DNA of 64,000 nucleotides from Gammaproteobacteria bacterium (GCA_018830325.1 JAHJSQ010000040.1:1-64000); one strand, 5' to 3'; shown: positions 1 through 9,439, counted from the stretch's first letter. Notes: a model not told the origin generated them from the letters alone. Translations and numbers: made by a program.

Positions 1-568
1 AAGGAGAATCGATGCGAAAAAAAATGAATTCCTTGACTCAAGTTGAACACTTGGCGTAAAAATTCACGTCCACCGATGCGTTAGGTTTTAGGTGTTCACG
101 TTCGTCCAGAATCAGTGTTCAAATTAATCAGAATACGCACATAGTTTACATTATTGCGTTTTTAGCCGACTTGAATGGCTGCAAGAGCCATAGTCTCGAT
201 TACTGCAAAATTATTATTTCATGTTCGTTACTTAATTCAATGTATTACTTCAATAAATTGCGGGGTGGTTAGCGAACAATTATTTGCGGTTTTATGATCT
301 GAATTGAATCAAAATTAAATCTAAAAGAAAGATTTTTTTGCGTGTGATGGGTATGCGATTAAGGGCTTGAGGATAGGCTGGATGGGGCGTGGATATGGAT
401 GGGATAATTGATAGTGTACTAGATTGGTCATAAATTTTGTTGACAAGCCTTTTCGAAATGATAAACTGAGCAGCACCAAATTGGACTGGTGGAGCTTGAA
501 TAAAGCGTTATAGGGATGTTCTAAAGCAACCGCCCTTAGGGGTTTTATAAATTTTTTAGGAGGTAGAA
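1..568. other. Upstream region of the pmo operon
   Basis: AT-rich intergenic DNA with no convincing gene. A 15-codon reading frame at 12-59 follows an AAGGAG, but it is too short to call. The part nearest pmoC holds the promoter (440-467) and a perfect AGGAGGT ribosome binding site at about 559-565. Confidence 0.6.
440..467 (+). promoter_or_regulatory. Predicted sigma-70 extended -10 promoter of pmoCAB
   Basis: A perfect -35 box TTGACA lies at 440-445. Sixteen bases later comes TAAACT (462-467), preceded by TG at 459-460, which makes an extended -10. This leaves an untranslated leader of roughly 95 bases before pmoC. Sigma-70-type promoters upstream of pmoC are known in type I methanotrophs; the exact start site here is inferred. 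Confidence 0.6.
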
Positions 569-1321
569 ATGGCTGCTACAACTGAGTCAGTTAAAGCTGA
601 TGCTGCAGAAGCACCACTTTTGAACAAAAAAAATATCATTGCCGGCGCATCTTTGTATCTGGTTTTCTATGCGTGGGTTCGTTGGTATGAAGGTGTTTAT
701 GGTTGGTCCGCAGGTCTGGATTCATTCGCACCTGAGTTCGAAACATACTGGATGAACTTCCTGTATATCGAAATGGTATTAGAAGTATTAACAGCTTCTG
801 TATTATGGGGCTACATCTGGAAATCTCGCGATCGTAAAGTAATGTCAATCACTCCACGTGAAGAGTTAAGAAGACATTTTACTCACTGGACATGGTTGAT
901 GATGTACGGCATCGCGATCTACTTCGGTGCTAGCTACTTCACAGAGCAAGATGGTACTTGGCATCAAACGATCGTTCGTGATACTGACTTCACTCCAAGT
1001 CATATCATCGAGTTCTACTTGAGCTACCCAATCTACATCATCACTGGTGGTGCTTCTTTCTTATATGCTAAAACAAGACTTCCAACTTACCAACAAGGTT
1101 TGTCTCTGCAATACCTGGTTGTTGTTGTAGGTCCGTTCATGATCCTGCCAAACGTTGGTTTGAATGAGTGGGGTCATACTTTCTGGTTTATGGAAGAATT
1201 GTTTGTTGCTCCTCTGCACTATGGCTTCGTCTTCTTCGGATGGTCTGCCTTGGGTATATTGGGTGTAATCAACATCGAGCTGGGCGCATTGTCCAAGCTG
1301 CTGAAAAAAGACCTGGCTTAA
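569..1321 (+). CDS. pmoC: Particulate methane monooxygenase subunit C
   Basis: PmoC is a membrane subunit of the copper enzyme that oxidises methane to methanol in the intracytoplasmic membranes. The 250-residue protein has several hydrophobic helices and carries the copper-site triad of the family: Asp128 and His132 (in QDGTWH) and His145 (in FTPSH), matching Asp156/His160/His173 of the Methylococcus capsulatus enzyme. The start follows a perfect AGGAGGT. It is the first gene of a canonical pmoCAB operon, 110 bases before pmoA. The family is unmistakable; whether this is the only pmo copy in the genome cannot be seen. Confidence 0.98.
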   Translation: MAATTESVKADAAEAPLLNKKNIIAGASLYLVFYAWVRWYEGVYGWSAGLDSFAPEFETYWMNFLYIEMVLEVLTASVLWGYIWKSRDRKVMSITPREELRRHFTHWTWLMMYGIAIYFGASYFTEQDGTWHQTIVRDTDFTPSHIIEFYLSYPIYIITGGASFLYAKTRLPTYQQGLSLQYLVVVVGPFMILPNVGLNEWGHTFWFMEELFVAPLHYGFVFFGWSALGILGVINIELGALSKLLKKDLA

Positions 1322-1350
1322 TCGCTTAGTCTGAAAAAACTATCTCCTGG

Positions 1351-1376
1351 TCGCTTCTTCTTTACCGAAGAAGCGA
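1351..1376 (+). promoter_or_regulatory. Hairpin in the pmoC-pmoA spacer
   Basis: A perfect 10-bp stem (TCGCTTCTTC / GAAGAAGCGA) closes a 6-base loop. No T-run follows directly, so an mRNA processing or stability element is more likely than a full terminator. Subunit-specific mRNA levels could be set here. Confidence 0.5.
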
Positions 1377-1431
1377 TACAGAAAATAGTAAAAATAAATA
1401 ATAATTTTTAAATCCTTTAGGAGGTAAGCTA

Positions 1432-2175
1432 ATGAGCGCATCTCAATCAGCTGTTCGTTCACGCGCAGAAGCTGTCAAAGTTTCTCGTACGTTCGACTAC
1501 ATGATTATCTTTACGGCGTTTTTTGTTGTTCTCGGTGGTTATCATATCCACTATATGTTGACTGGCGGTGACTGGGATTTCTGGACCGATTGGAAAGATA
1601 GACGTCTATGGGTAACTGTAGCACCAATCGTTTCAATTACATTCCCTGCTGCGATTCAAGCTGTACTTTGGTGGCGCTATCGCATCGCTTGGGGTGCAAC
1701 TTTGTGTATCTTAGGTCTGTTACTCGGTGAGTGGATCAACAGATACTTCAACTTCTGGGGCTGGACATACTTCCCAGTAAACTTCGTTTTCCCATCTAAC
1801 CTGATGCCAGGTGCGATCGTATTAGACGTCATCTTGATGCTTTCTAACAGCATGACTCTGACTGCGGTTGTCGGTGGTTTAGCTTGGGGCTTACTGTTCT
1901 ATCCAGGTAACTGGCCAATCATTGCTCCATTGCATGTTCCTGTTGAATACAACGGCATGATGATGACTCTGGCTGACCTTCAAGGTTACCACTATGTTAG
2001 AACCGGTACTCCTGAGTACATTCGTATGGTTGAAAAAGGTACACTGAGAACATTCGGTAAAGACGTTGCTCCAGTATCAGCGTTCTTCTCTGGTTTCGTA
2101 AGTATCTTGATTTACTTCTTGTGGCACTTCTTCGGAAGCTGGTTCGGAAGTGAAAAATTTGTACAAGGTTCTTGA
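1432..2175 (+). CDS. pmoA: Particulate methane monooxygenase subunit A
   Basis: PmoA is the membrane subunit used as the phylogenetic marker of methanotrophs. The 247-residue protein has the standard family length and several membrane helices. The N-terminal half contains a WTDWKDRR segment and the middle a GEWINRYFNFWGWTYFP stretch typical of PmoA. The start is preceded by TTTAGGAGGTAAGCT, an excellent ribosome binding site. It lies between pmoC and pmoB on the same strand with short spacers, and works in the trimeric PmoABC complex. Confidence 0.98.
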   Translation: MSASQSAVRSRAEAVKVSRTFDYMIIFTAFFVVLGGYHIHYMLTGGDWDFWTDWKDRRLWVTVAPIVSITFPAAIQAVLWWRYRIAWGATLCILGLLLGEWINRYFNFWGWTYFPVNFVFPSNLMPGAIVLDVILMLSNSMTLTAVVGGLAWGLLFYPGNWPIIAPLHVPVEYNGMMMTLADLQGYHYVRTGTPEYIRMVEKGTLRTFGKDVAPVSAFFSGFVSILIYFLWHFFGSWFGSEKFVQGS

Positions 2176-2268
2176 TACAAACTTAATAATCAAAAAACCG
2201 CGGTATATTCATTTCGAATCTACCGGATGCTTATAAAACTATTAATTCTCTGTAATAGAGGAGGATAT

Positions 2269-3513
2269 ATGAAAATAATAAAAGACAAAGTTGCTAAATT
2301 GTCCTTTGTCGCACTGCTGGTATCTGTAACAGCAGCGATGTTTTACACTCCGACAGCATCTGCTCATGGTGAGAAATCACAGGCGGCATTCATGCGTATG
2401 CGGACCATTCACTGGTTTGACTTGAACTGGTCAAAAGATATGGTTTCTGTCAATGAAACCATGTCAATTTCAGGTAAATTCCACGTTTTCGCGGGATGGC
2501 CTGAAACTGTCGATAAACCAGAAGTTGCTTTCTTGAACATCGGTATTCCTGGTCCTGTATTTATTCGTGCAGGTTCTTGGATCGGTGGTCAACTGGTTCC
2601 ACGTTCAGTATCTCTGGAATTGGGCGAAACTTATGAATTTAAAGTTTTGTTGAAAGCACGTCGTCCAGGTGACTGGCACGTTCACACTATGATGAACGTT
2701 GAAGGCGGTGGTCCAATCATTGGTCCAGGTAAATGGGTAACTATTACTGGTAGTATGGGCGATTTCAAAAACCCAATCACTACATTGACTGGTGAAACCA
2801 TTGATCTGGAAACTTACGCATTAGACGGTGTCTATGGATGGCACTTGTTCTGGTACGTTTTGGGTGTAGCTTGGATGGTATACTGGTGTCGCAAGCCTGT
2901 ATTCATTCCACGCAGAATAGCTGTTGATGCTGGTAAAGCCGATTCTTTGATCACACCAACTGATAAAAAAGTTGGTATGGCTTTCGCTGCCGGTACTATG
3001 GCAATCGTTGCTATCTCAATGGGTCAAGCCAACGAGAAATATCCTGTTACGACTCCATTGCAAGCAGGTTTGATGCGCGGTATTAAATCTTTGGAACTTC
3101 CACAACCTACAGTTTCTGTAAAAGTTGTTGATGCTTCTTACCGTGTACCAGGTCGTGCAATGCAAATGACTTTGGAAATCACTAACAACGGTGATTCTGC
3201 AGTTCGTTTGGCTGAGTTCAACACAGCTTCTGTTCGTTTCTTGGATGCTGATGTATATGAAGACGACACTAACTATCCAGATGACTTGTTAGCCGAAGAA
3301 GGTTTGTCTGTTAGCGATAACAGCCCACTTGCTCCAGGCGAAACAAGAACTGTTGACGTTACTGCTTCTGACGCAGCATGGGAAGTTTACCGTTTAGCTG
3401 ACTTGATCTACGATCCAGACAGCCGTTTCGCGGGTCTGTTGTTCTTCATCGACGAAGACGGCAACCGTCAAATGACAATGGTAGATGCTCCATTGATCCC
3501 AACATTCATCTAA
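2269..3513 (+). CDS. pmoB: Particulate methane monooxygenase subunit B
   Basis: PmoB is the subunit with two periplasmic cupredoxin-like domains joined by a membrane hairpin. I start it at 2269 because GAGGAGGAT precedes that ATG; an in-frame upstream ATG at 2227 lacks this. The 414-residue product has a signal peptide ending at ASA, leaving mature N-terminal His33. His137 and His139 (DWHVHT) follow, and the three together are the known copper ligands. Two membrane segments lie around residues 185-205 and 235-255, and the second soluble domain follows. It ends the operon just before a strong terminator. Confidence 0.98.
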   Translation: MKIIKDKVAKLSFVALLVSVTAAMFYTPTASAHGEKSQAAFMRMRTIHWFDLNWSKDMVSVNETMSISGKFHVFAGWPETVDKPEVAFLNIGIPGPVFIRAGSWIGGQLVPRSVSLELGETYEFKVLLKARRPGDWHVHTMMNVEGGGPIIGPGKWVTITGSMGDFKNPITTLTGETIDLETYALDGVYGWHLFWYVLGVAWMVYWCRKPVFIPRRIAVDAGKADSLITPTDKKVGMAFAAGTMAIVAISMGQANEKYPVTTPLQAGLMRGIKSLELPQPTVSVKVVDASYRVPGRAMQMTLEITNNGDSAVRLAEFNTASVRFLDADVYEDDTNYPDDLLAEEGLSVSDNSPLAPGETRTVDVTASDAAWEVYRLADLIYDPDSRFAGLLFFIDEDGNRQMTMVDAPLIPTFI

Positions 3514-3554
3514 TGAATAGCTTGGTCTAGTTATTATATAGACTAAGTAGGGTT

Positions 3555-3589
3555 AAAGCCCCCGTGTTGAAAAACACGGGGGCTTTTTT
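3555..3589 (+). terminator. Rho-independent terminator of pmoCAB
   Basis: A perfect 14-bp stem (AAAGCCCCCGTGTT and its complement) is capped by a GAAA tetraloop (3569-3572) and runs into a T tract. It sits 40 bases after the pmoB stop. Confidence 0.95.
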
Positions 3590-4219
3590 ATGCGTGTTGT
3601 TATCGTATCGGGTAGTTGTTTTTTGGTTTGATTGCGCAAGAAATTAGTAATTAATTGGCAAGTCCAAGGGAAAATTGCAGTAATTCGGAGTGTAAGCGGT
3701 TGAACGTGCCTGTCGAAGAGGAGTATAAGCCTATCGCTTAAATTGTGTATATTCGGTCTCCCCTCATTGTAAAACACTATTACAGGGATGCAGGAGGTGG
3801 GGTGTCGGCAGGTGATACTTTAAGCGACAAGGTCTGGCACAGGGCGGTAGAAGGTGTTCCTGTATTTTCTGCAGTCAAGACGTACTTGGCGCTCAGCGGT
3901 TGCGGAGTGGCTTGGGGGGTATTAAATAAAAAAACCTCAATCCCGCTTTAATCCAGCATTTTAATTTTATAGGTCATTGCCAATGATCAATGGAATTTAG
4001 GTGCTGGGTGGATGCAGATTTTGTAAGGGGCAAAAATCTGCCCCTGCCGCCGACATCCTCGCCAGGCACACTCCGCACCCTTTTTTATTCTCAAATTGGG
4101 AATTGCTGATGTGAGAGGCTATGTTCGAGAATCTCGAAACTTGATGGTTGTATGGGCCGTTTGAGCGCACCAAAGCAGTACCGCCGTTAGTTTAACGTGG
4201 TCTCGTGTGTTTTATGCTG

Positions 4220-4244
4220 TTACCCAAGTTTCCAGCTTGGGTAA
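4220..4244. repeat. Hairpin module R6, copy 1
   Basis: A near-perfect palindrome reads TTACCCAAG...CTTGGGTAA around a TCCAG core. It opens a ~180-bp module (4220-4400) that recurs at 56947-57110 and, shortened, at 16131-16207. Confidence 0.7.
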
Positions 4245-4401
4245 CCTGTTCCAGACTCTCTAGTTTCCCGACAATCAAGAAAGATTGAACGAGTGAGTTA
4301 GGCTTGGTTGACAGTATGCGGAGGTTATGTCGGCCTCAGGAAGCTCTTGTCCTGAGCTTGTCGAAGGGAGAGCTTCCGGGGTGTCTTTCCCTGGCTGGAG
4401 C

Positions 4402-4698
4402 GCGCTCGCCGTTATACACAAGTATCGGTAAACTTGCTAAACACAGTTCGTCGTATACCTGGAAACGGTGCTGTTTGATAAATCTGGCGGATATTGAACA
4501 TCAGTGGCTTCGAAATCGCGACGAAGGCGTCGCTCCCACAAGGGGGCGGATGCTCTGTGGGAGCGATCCCCAGATCGTCCCTCACCTAACGCTAGGTGAG
4601 GGAAAGTCGGGAACGTTGGGCGACAAAAAATGGTATCGAAGCCTCATTAGCTAAGATTGCAAAACAGTAATTTTTGACTTACGTATAACGATGAGCGC
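4402..4698 (+). repeat. R1 element, copy 1 (MITE-like)
   Basis: The 297-bp element is bounded by 16-bp imperfect inverted ends, GCGCTCGCCGTTATAC and GTATAACGATGAGCGC (two mismatches). Near-identical copies lie at 52337-52633 (same orientation, same length) and 34158-34429 (opposite orientation, one end replaced). It contains the internal palindrome at 4578-4603. There is no transposase, so if mobile it is non-autonomous. Confidence 0.85.
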
Positions 4699-4751
4699 TG
4701 GAGCTTGGGAAAGAACGTGATGTGGGTTGGTCTTTTTTAGCTTGATGCGTA

Positions 4752-5107
4752 TGCCCTACGGGCCGTTAGGCTGCGCCTAGCACTGGCTATTTTGCCAAAA
4801 TAGCCCACTAAGGGAGCGACAGGGTTGTCGCTCGTTTTTGGAGGGCTAAGGAGAGATCTTCCGAAAGGCTATGTTCGCGTTGGAAGTTGAGGTTGCTCTC
4901 TTGCCTACTAAAAAAGGCGTTTAGGAAATAGGCAAAATAATTAATTTCCAATACAACGTCGTAATAGAGGGGTCACACTTCATGTGCCTTTGGCGTCCCA
5001 ATCCGCACTCGGCTGTCGGTCCGCGAACCGACTTAATAAGCGCGTCGCGCTAGCGACATAAAGCCTTCTTCGGGCTTCAAATTGGCTGAAGCTTATAGTT
5101 AATCAGG
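4752..5107 (+). repeat. R3 element, copy 1 (internally altered)
   Basis: The left part (CCGTTAGG, then an ..AGCACTGGC.. segment) and the right part (ending GGCTGAAGCTTATA..TAATCAGG) match 30741-31186 at lower identity. The middle differs and is shorter here. It carries several small hairpins. Confidence 0.7.
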
Positions 5108-5235
5108 AAAAAGAAATTTTTTAACTATTACTCCCTTTATACTTAAAAGTTAGCTAACTTTATGAAGGTATGGGGTGTGGCTAGCGAGGATGACGGCAGC
5201 AGGGAGCGCTGCCGTCAAGCCCCCATGGACGGGAT

Positions 5236-5300
5236 CACGGCGTTCCTCGATAGACGCATCCCATACCTTTTATTCTTAGACGGTTTTTCAATCAAAAGGG
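5236..5300 (+). repeat. R4 repeat, copy 1
   Basis: The stretch around CCTCGATAGACGCATCCC and TTCTTAGACGGTTTTTC recurs in reverse complement at 38701-38766 with a few mismatches. Origin unknown. Confidence 0.65.
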
Positions 5301-6230
5301 AATACATGTATATGGTATTTCATTGCTTTTACCCTGAGCTTAACGCGCCTTCATGTGTTGCCTTGTGCCGGCATTTGGTTCGCGTAGCGAACCCTGCAAT
5401 TCACTTGGGTTTTATAAGTGCTTCCGGTAGTTTCAACTATTACCGTATACATAGCCTAAATAACCCCGCTTAAATTTCGGTAATTTGCAAACGGGACCTG
5501 AGTGCTTGTCTCTAAGTTATTCGAAATATTGAATCATTGCCAATGACCGATGGAGTTTAGTTGCTGGATGAATGCTGATTTTGGATGGGGGCAAAAATAT
5601 GTCCTGTTGCCTAGATCTTCGCTAGCCACGGCCCTTGTCTTTATAAAGTTAACATTTTCGATCATAAACCTAAAAAGAGAATTTAAGTGTCTCAAGCTGC
5701 CGTTCGCCGTGGGATCAACGAAAGAGCAAGGGGTAGTTTGAAATTTAACCAAGCTTATGAAAGTGTTTTAATTCCTTCATGCTTCGTTTTCTTAGCCCGG
5801 CACGAACGGTCTACAACGCATGCTGGCGGCTCTTTTTAGAGTTAACCTGGGGGGTGTGTGCATGAAACGGTTATGCAGCCGACAGTTCTTTTTGTACGTT
5901 TTCTTCGTTGCATTTTTGCAAGGCATTGTGCGAACAGTTACATAGTCGTGTGTATTTTATGCGGCTTGAATTCGAATAAAAGTCGAAGCGTTAGTTGTCT
6001 GTCTTATGTAGGGCTATAGTATCTATTATCCCTAACTGAGGTTAAGAAATAGCAGTTTGTTTGTGGTGAGTGCTAAAAAAGCTAAAGCAAGTGCTGCAAA
6101 TATAAATTAGAAAAAAGAGTTGTATGAGTAATAAAAGAGACTGGAAAAAAGACAGAAATTTTCAGTAAAAAGGAGAGGAAATGACGGGGGGTAAAGCGCA
6201 GGGATGTAAAGTAGATTGAGTTGCTAGTAT

Positions 6231-6262
6231 GAACCCAGCTTATTAGAAAATAAGCCGGGTTC
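6231..6262 (-). terminator. Hairpin downstream of the small lipoprotein gene
   Basis: A 14-bp stem (GAACCCAGCTTATT with AATAAGCCGGGTTC, one G-U pair) encloses a short loop. It sits just past the stop of the minus-strand lipoprotein gene. The T-run is poor, so termination is likely but not certain. Confidence 0.45.
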
Positions 6263-6275
6263 ATAAATTCAGATC

Positions 6276-6392
6276 TTACAATCTAATGGTTGTATTTTCA
6301 ACTTTTTGTTTGGAGCTATCGGGATCGTCCAGGCAGCCTGTTAAGCCAACAATCATTAATGCCATAGCTAAAAGTGATAAAACTTTTTTCAT
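6276..6392 (-). CDS. Small predicted lipoprotein, 38 aa
   Basis: The protein begins MKKVLSLLAMALMIVGLTGC, a signal peptide with lipobox LTGC, so Cys20 would be lipidated after cleavage. The mature part is only about 19 residues, rich in Asp, Ser and Lys. GGAGGA stands four bases before the ATG, which supports translation. It lies alone in a repeat-rich stretch with a hairpin behind it. The size and lipobox recall entericidin-type lipoproteins, but the sequence is not clearly theirs. Function unknown. Confidence 0.65.
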   Translation of the reverse strand: MKKVLSLLAMALMIVGLTGCLDDPDSSKQKVENTTIRL

Positions 6393-7374
6393 ACTATCCT
6401 CCAAAAGAATTTATTTTTATATTAATAAAATTACAGTACTAAATGCTTAGCACGGTATTTTTATATCATGGCAAAAAATTCTATGCAACATTTAAATTAA
6501 AATGAGTGGAGAAGTTATAAATGAAATGGAGCGGAAGATTGTTAAAAAAATAGATAGGTATGTTAATAAGTTGTTGTTATAAATAAATAAAAAAATATTG
6601 CTAATTGTGTCGGTTCTTGATTAAGTAATGGGAATAGCTAGTTTATAAATCACGCAACAGTTTGGTGAAAACTCTTGTGCTTAAGAATGGATGAGTACAA
6701 TGTTGCGACAGCCGGTTTGGTCAGTGAGGAAATGCAAGCACACATGGGCGCCAACTTATACCCTTCGTTGAGCAAGTTCGGCGCCGGGTGTCCGTTAGCA
6801 GCAATTCCCAGTTTGAGCATTCTCACTGGATTTAGGGTGTGGGGTATCCCTGTCGAGGAACGCCGTGAACCCATCCATGGGGACTTGGCGTCAGCTAAGC
6901 GCCAAGGATGGCGTGTATTAGGGCAATGCAGGAGCAATTCCCAATTTGAGGAGCAAAAATCTGCCCCTGCAGCTGACATCCTCGCCAAGCGTACCTCACA
7001 CCCTGTATGATTCTCAAATTGGGAATTGTTGGTCCGTTATCCTAAAAAGAGCGTCTGGCTGGGCTGGGCTTGTGTTGTAGAGTTTTTGTTCTGGGCTAAG
7101 TCGAAGTGTGAATAGGGCGGGGGCAACCTACATGACAGGCTCTGGTTTAATCCAGTCCTCAGGCTCAAGCGGCCTCCCAATGAACTCGGTACAGCTTAAA
7201 GTATTTCCTGGCTAAAATTCATTTAAATTAATCATACAAGGCTCTATGCTTGCACCCATGCTGACCCCTCACCTAGCGTTAGGTGAGGGGTCGAGCAACA
7301 CGGCTCCTCCTTGAGCGCTGCCGAAATCTGAAGTGCGAAAGGTATGGTCCAATCGCAATGGCAAAGGCTTGTCG
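6393..7374. other. Intergenic region with degenerate repeats
   Basis: The frames at 6650-7010 lie on repeat modules that recur at 3960-4100, 38840-39010 and 57420-57570 (GAGCAAAAATCTGCCCCTGC and neighbours) and are rejected as genes. The end (7236-7345) is the right part of an R2 element, with the TCACCTAGCGTTAGGTGA palindrome and the ..GAAGTGCGAAAGGTAT terminus. Confidence 0.65.
7264..7291. repeat. Interspersed palindrome, copy
   Basis: Near-perfect palindrome ACCCCTCACC..GGTGAGGGGT around TAGCGTTA. Related copies are at 4578, 25625, 26093, 34228 and 52513, with a decayed copy at 15973. Confidence 0.8.
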
Positions 7375-9324
7375 TTATTCGGGTGTTGAGGTAGGCCAGT
7401 AACTTGATTGAGTAGAGAGATTATCCAGCAACGTTTGGTTTAAATTGCTATGAAATTGCTGCTGTTTCCAATGGACTGTGCCAAGGTTTGACCATTCTCC
7501 GCTGAGGTTTTTATTGAGCAAATCATAAACCCAGTAGGACGGAGCTGAATTTTTCTTAATCTTGATCGTGAACAGGGTGTTGTCAAGATCTAGATGGAGT
7601 CTATGTGACCAGTATGCAGTAATTTTCATGATCAGCTTGTTGAGTCTGATGGCGTCGATATTCGGTGTGACGGCGATATTGGCCCACATTGAGTGGATGC
7701 GCCCCCAGTGAGGGGCAAGTATCCGTCCTTCTTGGTTGATGAACGGTAACCAGGCTTCATCTCCGTTATCGTTGGTGTAGGTGATTGCAAGTAGCGAGTC
7801 ATACCCCTCAAAATGGTCGTGTAAATAAAGGGCGTGGGGTGTTATACCGATGAATGAATGGGATAGTAATAAAATGGAATTGCTGGCTTGAGTCAGTGCA
7901 ATCATTAAGGAGTTGCTGCGTGTATCGACATTAAGCCGGTATAGTAGTCCGTAGTGTATGGTGCTATTGATTTGTAGTATGCAAATGATTAAGAAGGCTT
8001 TGGTTAGTGTTTTTAAGTTTCTTCGTGATTGAAGGTTATCGGTCTCAAAAAAACGGCTGTAAAAGCTGTGTAATTTAAATTGGGTTTTATTTGGGATGAC
8101 GCAGTCTTGATTGCATGGTATACGCTGTCTGTTATCGGCTATGTTGCGATAAATAGCTCTGGCTAGATGAAGAATCCCGGGGGTGCGGAGTAGCCAGCCA
8201 ATTAAAAATGGATAGCGCATTTTCATTAGAATCTGGATGTAAGTATTGATGCCGTTATAAACCTTGCCGTTTTCATCGACTGAATAAAGATCGGTCAGCA
8301 AGGTATCCAATGGCAAGGCAGATAGTGCGGGTTGTTTATTCGAAAAAGTTTGAGCGTCTTTAAAATCAATGCATTTAAAAATATCGAAATGATTGACGGT
8401 TAATGCAGTGCGATTGCATAAAGGGCAGTCTTTGTCGTAATAGACCATTAATAAAGGTTGAGAGGGTCTAAGGGCTTTGGCTAAGCAGCGCCACCATGAA
8501 AAAGGAACCAGTAGGCTGTAAAAAATGAGCATGCCAAGGCCAAACGGATAAATGTTTAGAGAAATCGTTATGCCAAGGTGTAAGCCAATGCCAATGAATA
8601 AGTAGATAGGGCGTAAGTAGCGGTTTGAAAAAAAGAATATAAAGCTAAATTGAAACACAATAATGATATAGCCAATCGTCTTTTGTAATACTTCCTGATT
8701 AAGAAGCCAGGACATATTGATCGCAGATACATAATATGGCTGTGTGGAGGGAAGCCAGGCTCCTAGACCGTTTCGCCAGTGTTCGGCAAATAATTTATGA
8801 ATCGCCGAGTCGAAATAAAGAAAGCCTAGGCAGATAAAAACGGGAAGGTGGTAGCTCAGGCTTGAAGCAGTAGGTTTCGGGTGTTGAGAGTAATGGCGAA
8901 AGGGTGTGCTGAGTTTTAGCCTTAATTGATCGAGCGCAAAGGCTTTGTCGGTCGGCATGAAAAGTAAAAAAAAACCTGATCCAGTCATGAATGCATCAAA
9001 TCCGCCGTCAAAGTCGCGTTGCATGGGGGTGAATTGTACAAAGACGATCCAAAAGAGGTAGCTTACAATTAATGCGTTTTGGCATTGGTAGCCAACGATT
9101 ATGAATAAAGCAGCAACCGCCCAGAGACAAAGAAAAAAAGGAATGAGCGGAAATTCAACGTCAATGTAAGGAATCGGGTCGAAAATTAGATGATGGAAAT
9201 ATAATAAGAAGCAGATTTCTTGAAATAATACAATGCCGTAGAGCAGTCGGAATAAGCCGATGCCGGTGGCTGGAGCAGATTTATTGTAAAGTTGGTAAAG
9301 CTTGGTGAAAATAAAATGATACAT
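7375..9324 (-). CDS. HTTM-domain membrane protein with a DCC (DUF393) thiol domain
   Basis: The 649-residue protein starts with a multi-helix membrane domain of the HTTM type (related to vitamin-K-dependent gamma-carboxylase), roughly residues 15-285. The motif YYDKDCPLCN at about residues 293-302 then marks a DCC/DUF393 thiol-oxidoreductase-like domain with a CxxC pair. The last ~220 residues contain one more hydrophobic segment (about 425-445) and a soluble tail. HTTM proteins are often near or fused to DCC domains; their substrates are mostly unknown. No operon partner is adjacent. Membrane carboxylase or redox activity is inferred from family only. Confidence 0.8.
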   Translation of the reverse strand: MYHFIFTKLYQLYNKSAPATGIGLFRLLYGIVLFQEICFLLYFHHLIFDPIPYIDVEFPLIPFFLCLWAVAALFIIVGYQCQNALIVSYLFWIVFVQFTPMQRDFDGGFDAFMTGSGFFLLFMPTDKAFALDQLRLKLSTPFRHYSQHPKPTASSLSYHLPVFICLGFLYFDSAIHKLFAEHWRNGLGAWLPSTQPYYVSAINMSWLLNQEVLQKTIGYIIIVFQFSFIFFFSNRYLRPIYLFIGIGLHLGITISLNIYPFGLGMLIFYSLLVPFSWWRCLAKALRPSQPLLMVYYDKDCPLCNRTALTVNHFDIFKCIDFKDAQTFSNKQPALSALPLDTLLTDLYSVDENGKVYNGINTYIQILMKMRYPFLIGWLLRTPGILHLARAIYRNIADNRQRIPCNQDCVIPNKTQFKLHSFYSRFFETDNLQSRRNLKTLTKAFLIICILQINSTIHYGLLYRLNVDTRSNSLMIALTQASNSILLLSHSFIGITPHALYLHDHFEGYDSLLAITYTNDNGDEAWLPFINQEGRILAPHWGRIHSMWANIAVTPNIDAIRLNKLIMKITAYWSHRLHLDLDNTLFTIKIKKNSAPSYWVYDLLNKNLSGEWSNLGTVHWKQQQFHSNLNQTLLDNLSTQSSYWPTSTPE

Positions 9325-9387
9325 TTACTAAAGCATTATGCTGAATAAATGTATAAATTATAGGGTATTTAGGTGGGAGATGGGTAA

Positions 9388-9439
9388 AAAAAAACAAAGG
9401 CCGCCTCTAAAACTTGTCAGAATTAGCAGGGGCGGCCTT
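9388..9439 (-). terminator. Terminator, probably bidirectional
   Basis: Arms AAGGCCGCC (9397-9405) and GGCGGCCTT (9431-9439) form the stem. On the minus strand it is followed by TTTGTTTTTTTT, so it terminates the small membrane-protein gene. On the plus side a T-run appears about ten bases later. Confidence 0.75.

Larger units (their letters stand above)
3590..6230. other. Repeat-rich region without recognisable genes
   Basis: No reading frame here has a convincing start, coding bias or recognisable product. Much of the sequence consists of modules found elsewhere in the window: a half hairpin module (3980-4016), GCTSSAGC-type hairpins (4220-4400), a full R1 element (4402-4698), R3 (4752-5107) and R4 (5236-5300). 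A 116-codon frame at 4304-4654 is created by the R1 repeat and recurs in its other copies, so it is not called as a gene. Confidence 0.7.

Noticed and set aside
12..59. 15-codon frame after AAGGAG at the window start
   Set aside because: Too short to judge and without any supporting context.
4304..4654. 116-codon frame on the plus strand
   Set aside because: It lies on the R1 repeat. The same peptide (SPLYTSIGKLAK..., SDPQIVPHLTLGEGKSG) appears in the inverted copy at 34177-34485 and is made of palindromes and hairpins.
5162..5473. 103-codon frame on the plus strand
   Set aside because: Overlaps the R4 repeat, and no recognisable protein or convincing ribosome binding site.
6650..7010. Overlapping frames on both strands of 111-112 codons
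   Set aside because: Both are read from intergenic modules that recur elsewhere in the window.
3590..7374. CRISPR array
   Set aside because: The many repeats here are not regularly spaced, have no constant repeat/spacer length and no cas genes are nearby.
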